A stretch of 64,000 nt of DNA from Oerskovia turbata (GTDB lineage: Bacteria > Actinomycetota > Actinomycetes > Actinomycetales > Cellulomonadaceae). Below are positions 33,120 through 41,425 of this stretch, piece after piece (within the stretch, counting starts at the first letter, position 1; every line of letters begins with the position of its first letter). Made by a program: the position numbers and the translations under genes. The stretch lies in NCBI RefSeq assembly GCF_000718325.1, contig NZ_JOFV01000013.1:1-64000 (forward strand). The letters are read 5' to 3'. The notes under the pieces were generated by a model. It had not been told where the DNA came from, searched no databases, and saw nothing but the letters and a program-made list of their open reading frames with translations.

Positions 33120-34142
33120 TCAGGGACGGCTCTCGGGGAGCTGCGCGTCGATGAGCGCGTCCTCCTCCTCCTCGGCCGTGGGACCGCGCTTGCGGCGCGG
33201 TGCGGTCTCGCCCGGCGCACGGCCCGACGCCCGCTGCTCGCCGAGCAGGTCGCCCGCAGTCACGGTCTCGCGCTTCTCGCGGCGGATCAGGATGAGGAAC
33301 CCGCCGATCGCACCCGCGGCGAAGACGAACCACTGGAACGTGTACGACAGGTGCGAGCCGGGGTCGGTGTCCGGGACGGGCAACGAACGCAGCGAATCCG
33401 CCGGAGCGGGGTCCTCGGCCCGGAGCGAGCCGTATGCGCCCACGGTCGCCCCCTCGGCCCACGCGGCGCCGTCGGGCCCCTCGGCGAGGACCTGGGCCGT
33501 GTTGATGGCCTGGACCTGCCCGGCCGGGGCGTCGCGACGCGACGCGGGCTCGTCCGCGCGCAGGCTGACCGTCACCTCGACCGTGCCGGCCGGGGGAGCG
33601 GGCACCGCGTCGGGGGCGCTCGCATCGGCACCCAGGGGCACGAAGCCGCGGTCGACGACCATGACGACCTTCTCGCCGCCGTCGGTCGGGGCCGTCACGA
33701 ACGGCACCAGGACGTGGAAGCCGGCCTTGCCACCCGCCGGACGGTTGCGCAGCAGCACCGTGGCGTCCTCGACGTAGGAGCCCTCGAGCGTCACGCGCTG
33801 CCACACGTCCTGCGGGTCCAGGACCGCGCCCGGGCCGTCGAGCACGTCGGTGAGCGGCACGGGCTCCGCGTCGTAGTTCGACTCGATGATCTCGATCTGC
33901 GCCGAGCGTGACTCGTACCGGTGCCACTGCCACCGGCCCGCGAGGACGCACAGCGCGGCGACGAGCAGGACCCCGAGCGCGAGCGTGACCCACTGGCGCA
34001 CCGTGCGGGGCTCGGCCTTGGCGTCGCGCGACACGTCGTGCGCGAGCCGGGCCGCGTCGGGCTGCCGGGCGCCCTGCGAGGCGGCGGCCCCGTCGGGAAC
34101 GGTGGGTCCTGAGCGGTCGTGGCCGGGGGAGGGGTGGGTCAC
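33120..34142 (-). CDS. SURF1 family cytochrome oxidase biogenesis protein
   Basis: A 340-residue membrane protein that helps insert heme A or assemble cytochrome c oxidase. The first helix is near 50-68 (WVTLALGVLLVAALCVLAGR) with the family LGRWQWxR signature as GRWQWHRYESR. The extracytoplasmic loop contains VTLEGSYVEDATVLLRNRP and VVDRGFVPLG. The second helix is near 275-295 (FQWFVFAAGAIGGFLILIRREK). The N-terminal 45 residues and the acidic C-terminal tail are disordered extensions. The GTG start overlaps the upstream gene's stop (GTGA). Confidence 0.93.
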   Translation of the reverse strand: MTHPSPGHDRSGPTVPDGAAASQGARQPDAARLAHDVSRDAKAEPRTVRQWVTLALGVLLVAALCVLAGRWQWHRYESRSAQIEIIESNYDAEPVPLTDVLDGPGAVLDPQDVWQRVTLEGSYVEDATVLLRNRPAGGKAGFHVLVPFVTAPTDGGEKVVMVVDRGFVPLGADASAPDAVPAPPAGTVEVTVSLRADEPASRRDAPAGQVQAINTAQVLAEGPDGAAWAEGATVGAYGSLRAEDPAPADSLRSLPVPDTDPGSHLSYTFQWFVFAAGAIGGFLILIRREKRETVTAGDLLGEQRASGRAPGETAPRRKRGPTAEEEEDALIDAQLPESRP

Positions 34143-34387
34143 AGCTCGGGCCGGCGCTCGAGGTCGGCGACGGGGACGGTCTGCTTCCAGAAGTCACGGG
34201 CGCCGAGGAACGTCTCGAGGTGCTCGCGGTGGTCGTCGCACGCGAGCCAGACCTTGCGACGCTCGGGCGTGTGGAGCTTGGGGTTGTTCCAGAGCAGCCC
34301 CCAGACGGCCTCGGCGGGGCAGCCCTTGCCGCTGCAGATCAGCTCACCCTCGTCGACGGGGTCGGCGAGGTGGAGGAGGTCAACCAT
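34139..34387 (-). CDS. Small conserved cysteine-containing protein
   Basis: An 82-residue protein with LICSGKGCPAEAVWGLLWNN and RRKVWLACDDHREHL. The CxxxxC pair with the later CDxH looks like a small zinc-binding knuckle, a pattern I have seen in short actinobacterial proteins with misleading enzyme names. Function is unknown. It overlaps the DUF3099 gene by 8 nt and SURF1 by 4 nt, so all three are translationally coupled. Confidence 0.8.
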   Translation of the reverse strand: MVDLLHLADPVDEGELICSGKGCPAEAVWGLLWNNPKLHTPERRKVWLACDDHREHLETFLGARDFWKQTVPVADLERRPEL

Positions 34388-34826
34388 CGTGCGGCTCCTG
34401 GTCGGTGGTTCGGTCGGTACTTTCGGTCGTCGGCTCGGCGGCCCGGTCGGCGGTCCGGCCCGTGGGACGGTCCGTGTCCGCCGCGGCGGGAGCGTCGTCG
34501 CGCACCCGGCCCTCGTCGTCGAGCTCGACGACCCGCCCGAGGCTCGGGTGGTCGGGCGCGGCCTCGACCTGGAGGCGTTCCATGGGTGAGACGTCGTAGG
34601 ACTTCTGGTCGCGTCCGGCGTTGACGAGCAGCACGGCGACGTACGGCAGGACGATCGCGGCCCCGATCAGGACGAACGAGAACCACCCGTGGACGATCAC
34701 CGCCGCGAGGAAGCACACGAGCCGGATCCCCATCTGGATGAGGTAGCGCTTGGTGCGCCGCGCCTGGTCCTCCGCGAGCGACTCCGGTGCGTTCGAGATG
34801 CTCGGCACCTGGTTGTTGCTGCTCAC
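34380..34826 (-). CDS. DUF3099 family membrane protein
   Basis: A 148-residue protein with two transmembrane helices (about 33-48 and 50-68, RLVCFLAAVIVHGWFSFVLI) after RRTKRYLIQMGI, followed by a disordered Asp/Thr/Arg-rich tail from about 95. This matches DUF3099, of unknown function, usually next to SURF1 in actinobacteria. Its GTG is 6 nt after TAGGAT, indicating a leaderless mRNA. Confidence 0.85.
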   Translation of the reverse strand: MSSNNQVPSISNAPESLAEDQARRTKRYLIQMGIRLVCFLAAVIVHGWFSFVLIGAAIVLPYVAVLLVNAGRDQKSYDVSPMERLQVEAAPDHPSLGRVVELDDEGRVRDDAPAAADTDRPTGRTADRAAEPTTESTDRTTDQEPHDG

Positions 34827-34832
34827 CCCTCC

Positions 34833-34838
34833 ATCCTA
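34833..34838 (-). promoter_or_regulatory. -10 element of the DUF3099-SURF1 operon
   Basis: TAGGAT on the minus strand, 6 nt before the GTG. The palindrome at 34841-34859 covers the spacer just upstream, so a bound regulator would block this promoter. Confidence 0.5.
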
Positions 34839-34840
34839 CG

Positions 34841-34859
34841 TTTGTCGGAACCCGACAAA
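34841..34859. promoter_or_regulatory. Perfect palindrome TTTGTCGG-N3-CCGACAAA, probable operator
   Basis: Two exact 8-bp arms separated by AAC lie 3 nt upstream of the DUF3099 -10 and about 140 bp upstream of fabG on the other strand. The form is that of a dimeric repressor site. I do not recognise the regulator. Confidence 0.6.
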
Positions 34860-34997
34860 GGACCTCGGTCGCCTGTGATGGTCCCTGCGCGCACGCGGTC
34901 CGGGGCGCGGGGTACGGTCGTGGCGGCGACATGCCGGCCGTGCGGGACCTCTCCCGCCGCAGGCGTCGCCTCCCAGCCACCCGAACGAGGAGATGTC

Positions 34998-35726
34998 GTG
35001 TCCGAAGCCCCCGCTTCCCCCGCCCCGCGCACCGTGGTCGTCACGGGCGCCAACCGGGGCATCGGCCGCTCGATCGCCGAGCGCTTCGTCGCCAACGGCG
35101 ACCGCGTCGCGACGATCTACCGCAGCGGCGACCTCCCCGAGGGGGTCTTCGGCGTCGTGGGCGACATCACCGACACGGACGCCGTCGACGCGGCGTTCAC
35201 CGCGATCGAGGCCGAGCTCGGCCCGGTCGAGGTCCTCGTCGCGAACGCGGGCGTCACGCGCGACCAGCTCCTCATGCGCATGACCGACGACGAGTTCGAG
35301 TCGGTCATCGACGTCAACCTCACGGGGACGTTCCGCTGCGTGCGCCGCGTCTCCAAGGGCATGATCCGCCTGCGCCGGGGCCGCATCGTCCTCATCTCCT
35401 CGGTCGTGGGCCTGTACGGCGGCCCGGGGCAGGTCAACTACTCGGCGTCCAAGGCCGCGCTGGTCGGCATGGCCCGCTCCATCACGCGCGAGCTGGGCGG
35501 GCGCGGCATCACGGCGAACGTGGTCGCCCCCGGCTTCATCGAGACCGCCATGACGGCCGAGCTGCCCGAGGAGCGCCAGAAGCAGTACAAGGCCAACATC
35601 CCCGCGGGACGCTTCGCCCAGGCGGACGAGGTCGCGGGCGTCGTGCAGTTCCTCGCCTCGCCCGACGCGGGGTACATCAGCGGCGCCGTGATCCCCGTCG
35701 ACGGCGGCCTCGGCATGGGCCACTGA
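34998..35726 (+). CDS. fabG: 3-oxoacyl-[ACP] reductase FabG
   Basis: A 242-residue short-chain dehydrogenase of fatty acid elongation using NADPH. It has the cofactor site TGANRGIGRSIA, NAG in VLVANAGVTRD, and the catalytic Ser/Tyr/Lys in LISSVVGLYGGPGQVNYSASKAA. GAGGAG at 34987-34992 fixes the GTG at 34998. It precedes fabI, the order of mabA-inhA in mycobacteria. A possible -10 (TACGGT, 34913-34918) would give a leader of about 75 nt. Confidence 0.95.
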   Translation: MSEAPASPAPRTVVVTGANRGIGRSIAERFVANGDRVATIYRSGDLPEGVFGVVGDITDTDAVDAAFTAIEAELGPVEVLVANAGVTRDQLLMRMTDDEFESVIDVNLTGTFRCVRRVSKGMIRLRRGRIVLISSVVGLYGGPGQVNYSASKAALVGMARSITRELGGRGITANVVAPGFIETAMTAELPEERQKQYKANIPAGRFAQADEVAGVVQFLASPDAGYISGAVIPVDGGLGMGH

Positions 35727-35809
35727 GTCCACCGGCACGCACGGACCGGGGCAGCCCGGACCGCCGCGCACGTCACCGGCGAGCCCAGCGTGTCCCTCGC
35801 CACACCGCT

Positions 35810-35839
35810 CGACCCGCCCAGAACTACCCGGGCGGGTCG
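35810..35839 (+). other. Hairpin between fabG and fabI
   Basis: CGACCCGCCC and GGGCGGGTCG form a 10-bp stem with a 10-nt loop. It could be an attenuator or mRNA processing signal; it has no T tract. It sits directly before a short frame and a TACGCT hexamer (35848-35853) that may be a separate fabI promoter. Confidence 0.5.
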
Positions 35840-35842
35840 TCC

Positions 35843-35890
35843 ATGAGTACGCTCAAGCAGCGCACGACGAACGAACGGAAGAAGAACTGA
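35843..35890 (+). CDS. Possible 15-residue basic leader peptide before fabI
   Basis: ATG AGT ... TGA encodes MSTLKQRTTNERKKN, with the stop overlapping the fabI start as TGATG. This is the geometry of translational coupling. There is no strong ribosome-binding site for it, and the TACGCT hexamer inside it may be a promoter element instead, so expression is doubtful. Confidence 0.25.
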   Translation: MSTLKQRTTNERKKN

Positions 35891-36657
35891 TGGGTCTGCT
35901 CGAAGGCAAGAAGCTCCTGGTCACCGGTGTCCTCACCGACTCCTCGATCGCGTTCCACGCGGCCCGGCTCGCACAGGAGGAGGGGGCCACGGTCGTGCTC
36001 TCCTCGTTCGGTCGCCAGATGAAGCTCACGCAGGCGTTCGCCAAGCGTCTGCCGGTCGAGGCGCCCGTCGTGCAGCTCGACGTGACGGACGAGGAGGACC
36101 TCGCGGGCCTGGCCGACGCGGTCCGTGAGCACGTCGACACGCTCGACGGCGTCGTGCACTCGATCGGGTTCGCGCCGCAGTCCGTCATGGGCGGCAACTT
36201 CCTCTCCGCGAGCTGGGAGGACGTCGCGACCGCTCTGCAGGTCTCGACCTTCTCCTACAAGTCGCTCGCCGTGGCCGCGAAGCCGCTCATGACGAACGGT
36301 GGTGCGGTGGTCGGGCTGACGTTCGACGCGCAGTTCGCCTGGCCCGTGTACGACTGGATGGGTGTCGCGAAGGCCGGGCTCGAGTCCGCGAACCGCTACC
36401 TCGCGCGCGACCTCGGCCCCGAAGGTATCCGCACGAACCTGGTCTCGGCCGGCCCGATCCGCACGACGGCCGCGAAGTCGATCCCCGGGTTCGAGCAGAT
36501 GGAGGACGGCTGGCCCACGCGCGCCCCTCTCGGCTGGGACCAGATGACCGCGGAGCCTGCCGCACGCGCGGTCGTCGCTCTCCTGTCAGACTGGTTCCCG
36601 GCGACGACGGGGGAGATCGTGCACGTCGACGGCGGCGTGCACGCCATGGGTCTGTGA
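35890..36657 (+). CDS. fabI: Enoyl-[ACP] reductase FabI/InhA
   Basis: The 255-residue NADH-dependent last step of the elongation cycle. It is an SDR variant with LVTGVLTDSSIAFHAARLAQ, HSIGFAP, and the catalytic Tyr/Lys motif as YDWMGVAKAGLES (Y-x6-K). This is the target family of triclosan and, in mycobacteria, isoniazid. ATG 35890 follows GGAAGAAG. Its stop lies 14 nt before the preferred sixA start; an alternative sixA start at 36654 would overlap it. Confidence 0.95.
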   Translation: MGLLEGKKLLVTGVLTDSSIAFHAARLAQEEGATVVLSSFGRQMKLTQAFAKRLPVEAPVVQLDVTDEEDLAGLADAVREHVDTLDGVVHSIGFAPQSVMGGNFLSASWEDVATALQVSTFSYKSLAVAAKPLMTNGGAVVGLTFDAQFAWPVYDWMGVAKAGLESANRYLARDLGPEGIRTNLVSAGPIRTTAAKSIPGFEQMEDGWPTRAPLGWDQMTAEPAARAVVALLSDWFPATTGEIVHVDGGVHAMGL

Positions 36658-36671
36658 CGAGAGGGACGAAC

Positions 36672-37241
36672 GTGCGAGATGGCCGATCGGCGGCGGCGTT
36701 CGACGCCACCGGGTCCGGGGCACCGGGCCGTACGCACCGGTTGGTGCTGCTCCGGCACGCCAAGGCGGAGCCTGCGGGGGGCGTCGACGACGTCCTGCGC
36801 CCGCTCGCGCTCAACGGGCGGCGTCAGGCCGGCCGGGTCGGTGCCGCGCTCGCCCACTCCGCGCTCGTCCCCGAGCTCGTCCTGTGCTCCTCGGCGCTGC
36901 GCACGCGCCAGACCTGGGAGCTGCTTGCCGCGAACCTGGGCGACGTCGGTCCGGAGGTCGTGGTGACGGACACCCTGTACGCCGCGGGGGTCAAGGACGT
37001 CGTGGACCTGGTCCACGGGGCCGACTCCCGCGTGCGGACGCTCCTCGTGATCGGTCACGAGCCGACCATGGCGGCCACGGCGGCGCACCTGGCTTCGTCC
37101 GGCTCGGACTCGGGCGCCCTGGCACAGGTCCGCGTCGGGGTCCCGACCGCGACGTACAGCGTGCTGGAGTCCCTCACGCCGTGGAGCGAGTGGACCGACG
37201 GCGTCGCGGACCTGACGTACGTCGGGCGCCCCGCGAGCTGA
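36672..37241 (+). CDS. SixA-like histidine phosphatase
   Basis: A 189-residue histidine phosphatase. The RHG-type motif is LLRHAKAEP, with the second histidine in VIGHEPTMAA. Such proteins dephosphorylate phosphohistidine or small phosphoesters. GTG 36672 has GAGGGA 5 nt upstream; an alternative GTG at 36654 would overlap fabI by 4 nt. Substrate is unknown. It ends the fabG-fabI transcript. Confidence 0.9.
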   Translation: MRDGRSAAAFDATGSGAPGRTHRLVLLRHAKAEPAGGVDDVLRPLALNGRRQAGRVGAALAHSALVPELVLCSSALRTRQTWELLAANLGDVGPEVVVTDTLYAAGVKDVVDLVHGADSRVRTLLVIGHEPTMAATAAHLASSGSDSGALAQVRVGVPTATYSVLESLTPWSEWTDGVADLTYVGRPAS

Positions 37242-37294
37242 GCCGAGCCGCGTCCTGACGGGCGGGCAGCACTACTAGGCACACAGTACGACGA

Positions 37295-37329
37295 CGGCCC
37301 CTTCCTCCGCTGACCGGGGGAAGGGGCCG
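37295..37329. terminator. Bidirectional terminator between sixA and serB
   Basis: CGGCCCCTTCC (37295-37305) pairs perfectly with GGAAGGGGCCG (37319-37329) around a 13-nt loop, between the convergent sixA and serB genes. Confidence 0.85.
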
Positions 37330-37345
37330 ACGCCATGTGCGCCTC

Positions 37346-38002
37346 TCAGGCTTGCCCGTCGATGATCTCCAGCACCGCGTCGAGGCGCGGTCCCGGCACC
37401 GAGTAGGGCGCCTGGGCGACCACGACGGGCTTGGCGGCGAACGCGATCCCGATCCCGGCGGCGCCGATCATGTCGAGGTCGTTGGCGCCGTCGCCGATCG
37501 CGACGGTGTCCGCCATGTCGAGCCCCTCGGCGGCCGCGAGGTCACGCAGCGTGACCTCCTTGGTGGCGCGGTCGATCACGGGGCCGGTCGTGCGTCCGGT
37601 GAGGCGGCCGTCCTCGACCTCGAGGCGGTTCGCCCGGTAGTGCGTGATGCCCAGCCGTGCAGCCAGGGGGGCCACGATCTCCTCGAAGCCTCCTGACACG
37701 AGCGCGACGGTCCACCCGCGGCGCTGGAGCTCGGCGACGAGCTCGGGGGCGCCGGGCGTGAGCGTGACCTTCTCGAGCACGTCGTCGAACGCGCTGACGG
37801 GCACCCCGGCCAGGGTCGCGACGCGCTCGCGCAGCGACTCGGCGAAGTCGATCTCCCCGCGCATGGCACGTTCGGTGACGTCCGCGACGAGCTCGCGCGT
37901 CCCGGCGTGGTCGGCGAGCAGCTCGACGACCTCCTGCGTGATGAGCGTGGAGTCCACGTCCATGACGACGAGGCGGCGGGTCGAGGCGGAGCGGGCGGTC
38001 AT
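37346..38002 (-). CDS. serB: Phosphoserine phosphatase SerB
   Basis: A 218-residue HAD phosphatase, last step of serine synthesis. Motif I is MDVDSTLI (residues 13-20), motif II SGG in LVSGGFEEI, the lysine is in RATKEVTL, and motif III GDGANDLDMI. It lacks the ACT domains of mycobacterial SerB2, so it is the short form. The ATG at 38002 is 4 nt after the glgC stop, so serB is cotranscribed with glycogen synthesis. Confidence 0.94.
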   Translation of the reverse strand: MTARSASTRRLVVMDVDSTLITQEVVELLADHAGTRELVADVTERAMRGEIDFAESLRERVATLAGVPVSAFDDVLEKVTLTPGAPELVAELQRRGWTVALVSGGFEEIVAPLAARLGITHYRANRLEVEDGRLTGRTTGPVIDRATKEVTLRDLAAAEGLDMADTVAIGDGANDLDMIGAAGIGIAFAAKPVVVAQAPYSVPGPRLDAVLEIIDGQA

Positions 38003-38006
38003 GGTG

Positions 38007-39245
38007 CTATTCAACGATGGTTCCCTTGGGGACGACGGTGATGCCCGAGTCGGTGACCGTGAAGCCCCGGGCGCGGTCCTGCTCGGGGTCGAGGCCGATG
38101 CGGGCACGCTCGGAGACGATCACGTTCTTGTCGAGGATCGCGCGGTGGACCTGGGCGTGCCGCTCGACCTGGACGCCGTCCATGAGGACGGAGTCGGAGA
38201 CGGACGACCAGGAGTGCAGGTAGACGCCGGGGGACAGGACGGAGCCCACGACGGTGGCGCCGGAGATGATGACGCCCGGGGAGACGAGCGAGTCCGCGGC
38301 GTGGCCCAGCCGGCCCTGGCCCGAGTGGACGAACTTGGCCGGCGGCAGGCCCACGTACCCGGTGTGCAGGGGCCACTCGTCGTTGTAGAGGTTGAAGACG
38401 GGCGTGATCGAGATGAGGTCCTTGTTCGCGTCGTAGTACGCGTCGAGGGTCCCGACGTCGCGCCAGTAGTCGCGGTCCCGGTCCGTCGAGCCGGGGACGT
38501 CGTTGCGGATGAAGTCGTAGACACCCGCGGTGCCGCGTGCGACGAAGGCCGGGACGATGTCGCCGCCCATGTCGTGGCGCGAGTCCGGGTCGCTCGCGTC
38601 GGCGGTCACGGCGGCCACGAGCGCGTCGGCGTCGATGACGTAGTTGCCCATCGACGCGAGGATCTCGCCGGGGGAGTCGGCCAGGCCGACGGGGTCGGTC
38701 GGCTTCTCGAGGAACGCGCGGATCTTGGTCGGGTCCTCGGGGTCGGTGTCGATGACCCCGAACTGGTCGGCCATGGAGATGGGCTGGCGGATGCCGGCGA
38801 CGGTGAGCTCGGCGCCCGAGGCGATGTGCGCGTCGACCATCTGGGAGAAGTCCATGCGGTACACGTGGTCCGCACCGACGACCACGACGATGTCGGGGCG
38901 TTCGTCCTCGATGATGTTGAGGCACTGGTAGATCGCGTCGGCGCTGCCGAGGTACCAGTGCTTGCCCACCCGCTGCTGTGCCGGTACCGGCGCGACGAAG
39001 TTCCCGAGCAACGACGACATGCGCCACGTCTTGGTGATGTGGCGGTCGAGGCTGTGGGACTTGTACTGCGTCAGCACGACGATGTGCAGGTAGTGCGAGT
39101 TCACCAGGTTCGACAGCGCGAAGTCGACCAGGCGGTAGATACCGCCGAACGGGACGGCCGGCTTGGCGCGGTGGGCGGTGAGCGGCATGAGCCGGTTGCC
39201 CTCGCCACCGGCGAGGACGATTGCAAGGACACGTGGGGCGGCCAT
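38007..39245 (-). CDS. glgC: Glucose-1-phosphate adenylyltransferase GlgC
   Basis: Makes ADP-glucose, the committed step of bacterial glycogen synthesis. The 412-residue protein has the nucleotidyltransferase loop [26 protein letters not shown] (seen in part at residues 9-34), ADHVYRMD and a left-handed beta-helix C-terminus with [14 protein letters not shown]. It is usually allosterically controlled by sugar phosphates. Its ATG lies 7 nt after TATGGT, so the mRNA is probably leaderless. It is divergent from glgA. Confidence 0.96.
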   Translation of the reverse strand: MAAPRVLAIVLAGGEGNRLMPLTAHRAKPAVPFGGIYRLVDFALSNLVNSHYLHIVVLTQYKSHSLDRHITKTWRMSSLLGNFVAPVPAQQRVGKHWYLGSADAIYQCLNIIEDERPDIVVVVGADHVYRMDFSQMVDAHIASGAELTVAGIRQPISMADQFGVIDTDPEDPTKIRAFLEKPTDPVGLADSPGEILASMGNYVIDADALVAAVTADASDPDSRHDMGGDIVPAFVARGTAGVYDFIRNDVPGSTDRDRDYWRDVGTLDAYYDANKDLISITPVFNLYNDEWPLHTGYVGLPPAKFVHSGQGRLGHAADSLVSPGVIISGATVVGSVLSPGVYLHSWSSVSDSVLMDGVQVERHAQVHRAILDKNVIVSERARIGLDPEQDRARGFTVTDSGITVVPKGTIVE

Positions 39246-39252
39246 GGGCAAA

Positions 39253-39258
39253 ACCATA
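39253..39258 (-). promoter_or_regulatory. -10 element for leaderless glgC
   Basis: TATGGT on the minus strand, 7 nt before the ATG. It shares the 138-bp intergenic region with the glgA promoter. Confidence 0.5.
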
Positions 39259-39370
39259 CGGCCCGGAGCGCGGTTCGTATCGCCGGAACCGCAGGGTGGG
39301 CGCTGCCCGTCCCACGACGTGGTGACGGTCGGTCGGGCGGTGCGGCGCGCACGAGCCCCTCGGACCGCGC

Positions 39371-39376
39371 TAGCGT
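39371..39376 (+). promoter_or_regulatory. -10 element for leaderless glgA
   Basis: TAGCGT, 7 nt before GTG 39384. No ribosome-binding site is present. Confidence 0.5.
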
Positions 39377-39383
39377 GTGGCGC

Positions 39384-40604
39384 GTGAGAGTCGACCTGCT
39401 GACCCGTGAGTACCCGCCCTACGTCTACGGAGGCGCGGGCGTCCACGTCGCCGAGCTGTCCCGTGTGCTGCGCGAGCGCATCGACGTGCGCGTGCGCGCG
39501 TTCGACGGACCGCGCGCCGAGGAGGGCGTGACGGGCTACTCGGTCCCGGGCTCGCTCGCGTCGGCCAACGCGGTCCTGGGCACCTTCGGCGTGGATCTCG
39601 CGATGGCTGACGACGTCGCGGGCGCGGACCTCGTGCACTCGCACACCTGGTACGCGAACCTCGCAGGCCACCTGGCCTCGCTCCTGCACGGGATCCCGCA
39701 CGTGCTCAGCGCGCACTCGCTCGAACCGCTGCGGCCGTGGAAGGCCGAGCAGCTCGGCGGCGGCTACGCGCTGTCGGGATGGGCCGAGAAGACGGCGTAC
39801 GAGGCCGCGGCCGGCATCATCGCGGTCTCGGCGGGCATGCGTGCGGACATCCTGCGCTGCTACCCGGGCGTCGACCCGGCCAAGGTCCACGTGGTCCACA
39901 ACGGGATCGACCTGGACGGCTGGCGCCGGCCAGAGTCGGGGGCGCAGGTCGCCGCGGCGGACCGAGTGGTCCGCGACCTCGGGATCGACCCCGAGCGCCC
40001 GGCGGTGGTCTTCGTGGGGCGCATCACACGTCAGAAGGGCCTGCCGTACCTGCTGCGGGCGGCCGCCGAGCTGCCCCCCGAGGTCCAGCTGGTCCTCTGC
40101 GCGGGGGCCCCTGACACCCCGGAGATCGCGACCGAGGTGAGCGACGCCGTCGCGCGCCTCGCGGAGCAGCGCACGGGCGTGGTCTGGATCGAGCAGATGC
40201 TCCCGCGCGAGGAGCTCGTCGCGGTCCTCGCGGCCTCGACGGTCTTCGTGTGCCCGTCGGTCTACGAGCCGCTCGGCATCGTCAACCTCGAGGCCATGGC
40301 CGTGGGTCTCCCGGTCGTGGGGTCCGCGACGGGCGGCATCCCCGAGGTGATCGACGACGGCGTCACGGGCCACCTGGTACCCATCGAGCAGGTCGACGAC
40401 GGGACGGGCACGCCCGTGGACCCGGACCGCTTCGTGGCCGACCTCGCCGCGGCGCTCGTCGCGGTCGTGTCCGACCCCGAGCGGGCCCGTGAGATGGGCC
40501 GTGCGGCGCGCACCCGGGTCGAGGACCACTTCGCGTGGGACGCGATCGCGGGCCGCACGCTCGAGGTCTACCGCAGCGTGCTCGGGTCCGGCCCGGTCGC
40601 GTAG
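39384..40604 (+). CDS. glgA: Glycogen synthase GlgA/GlgM (GT4)
   Basis: A 406-residue GT4 glycosyltransferase opening with [18 protein letters not shown] and containing [16 protein letters not shown] and the nucleotide-sugar motif [15 protein letters not shown]. In mycobacteria the enzyme at the same locus (GlgM, Rv1212c) joins ADP-glucose to glucose 1-phosphate to give maltose 1-phosphate; in other genera it extends glycogen. Which holds here cannot be read. The 3' end overlaps the convergent gene at 40568 by 37 nt. Confidence 0.93.
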   Translation: MRVDLLTREYPPYVYGGAGVHVAELSRVLRERIDVRVRAFDGPRAEEGVTGYSVPGSLASANAVLGTFGVDLAMADDVAGADLVHSHTWYANLAGHLASLLHGIPHVLSAHSLEPLRPWKAEQLGGGYALSGWAEKTAYEAAAGIIAVSAGMRADILRCYPGVDPAKVHVVHNGIDLDGWRRPESGAQVAAADRVVRDLGIDPERPAVVFVGRITRQKGLPYLLRAAAELPPEVQLVLCAGAPDTPEIATEVSDAVARLAEQRTGVVWIEQMLPREELVAVLAASTVFVCPSVYEPLGIVNLEAMAVGLPVVGSATGGIPEVIDDGVTGHLVPIEQVDDGTGTPVDPDRFVADLAAALVAVVSDPERAREMGRAARTRVEDHFAWDAIAGRTLEVYRSVLGSGPVA

Positions 40605-41398
40605 CGGGCCGTCGCGGCGGACATGGCCCGCCGTGCGGCCCGGTCGACCTCTCGCAGGGCGGTCGAGCGCTGGTCTGCCTGCCACAGGTTGACCGCGCCT
40701 CCGTCGTCGGCCGTGGCGAGGTCGACGATGGCCCGCAGGCGTGCGGCCTGCGCGAGCACGCGCAGGCGGCGCGCCTCGCTCTCGCCGCGCACTGCGGGCA
40801 GGGGCCAGTCGGGGGCGGTCGTGGACCGCAGCGACGCGATGGTCTCGGCCGCGTCCTCGCGCCAGCGCGCGACGTCCAGCGAGGCGAGGGCCTCGGTCGC
40901 GGTCAGGAGCGCCACGCGCAGGTCGCGCTCGGCGTCGGCCAGCGGCCCGACGGCGGCGAGCACCTGGGTGCGCCACGTCGGCACGGGTGTTGCGTGCCAC
41001 GCGACGAGGTGACCCGTCTCGTAGACGCTCCCGAACTCCGTGACCTCGGGCACGAGCGCCCACGCGCCCTCGGCGGACTGCACGAGCAGGCACTCGCCCG
41101 CGTCGGTCGCGTCCGCGCTCACGGCGGCCGGCACCCCCAGGACGTCGCCGGGAGCAGGCAGCACCGCGCAGACCTCGACCGGGCCGCGGGTCCAGCGCGT
41201 GAGGAGACCGAGGAGCGTCGAGGCGTCGTCGGCCCCCTCGACGGTGTGAGGTTCGTCGTCCTGCCGGACGGCTGCGACGGCACGCCGGAGCAGCGCGTCG
41301 TCGGGCGCCTGGGCGGCGCCGGGCTGCGGGGCCAGGCCCTGCACCCACAGGGCGAGGACGACGGCGCGGGGGAGCGGGAGGGTCGAGTGGGATTCCAC
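40568..41398 (-). CDS. Conserved actinobacterial protein of unknown function
   Basis: A 276-residue, largely helical acidic protein. It begins with [23 protein letters not shown], then [35 protein letters not shown], then a long helical C-terminus rich in RxxxRA pairs ([29 protein letters not shown]). I recognise it only as a conserved actinobacterial hypothetical. GTG 41398 is 7 nt after TAGGTT and there is no ribosome-binding site, so it is probably leaderless. It diverges from the ABC ATPase gene at 41426. Confidence 0.75.
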   Translation of the reverse strand: MESHSTLPLPRAVVLALWVQGLAPQPGAAQAPDDALLRRAVAAVRQDDEPHTVEGADDASTLLGLLTRWTRGPVEVCAVLPAPGDVLGVPAAVSADATDAGECLLVQSAEGAWALVPEVTEFGSVYETGHLVAWHATPVPTWRTQVLAAVGPLADAERDLRVALLTATEALASLDVARWREDAAETIASLRSTTAPDWPLPAVRGESEARRLRVLAQAARLRAIVDLATADDGGAVNLWQADQRSTALREVDRAARRAMSAATARYATGPDPSTLR

Positions 41399-41405
41399 GT
41401 CAGCC

Positions 41406-41417
41406 AACCTATAGGGT
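41406..41417. promoter_or_regulatory. Abutting divergent -10 elements
   Basis: TAGGTT on minus (41406-41411) and TAGGGT on plus (41412-41417) lie back to back with no base between them, forming the near-palindrome AACCTATAGGGT. The minus gene starts 7 nt beyond and the plus gene 8 nt beyond, so both -35 regions fall inside the opposite gene. Polymerase cannot occupy both at once. Confidence 0.6.
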
Positions 41418-41425
41418 CGTGTCCC

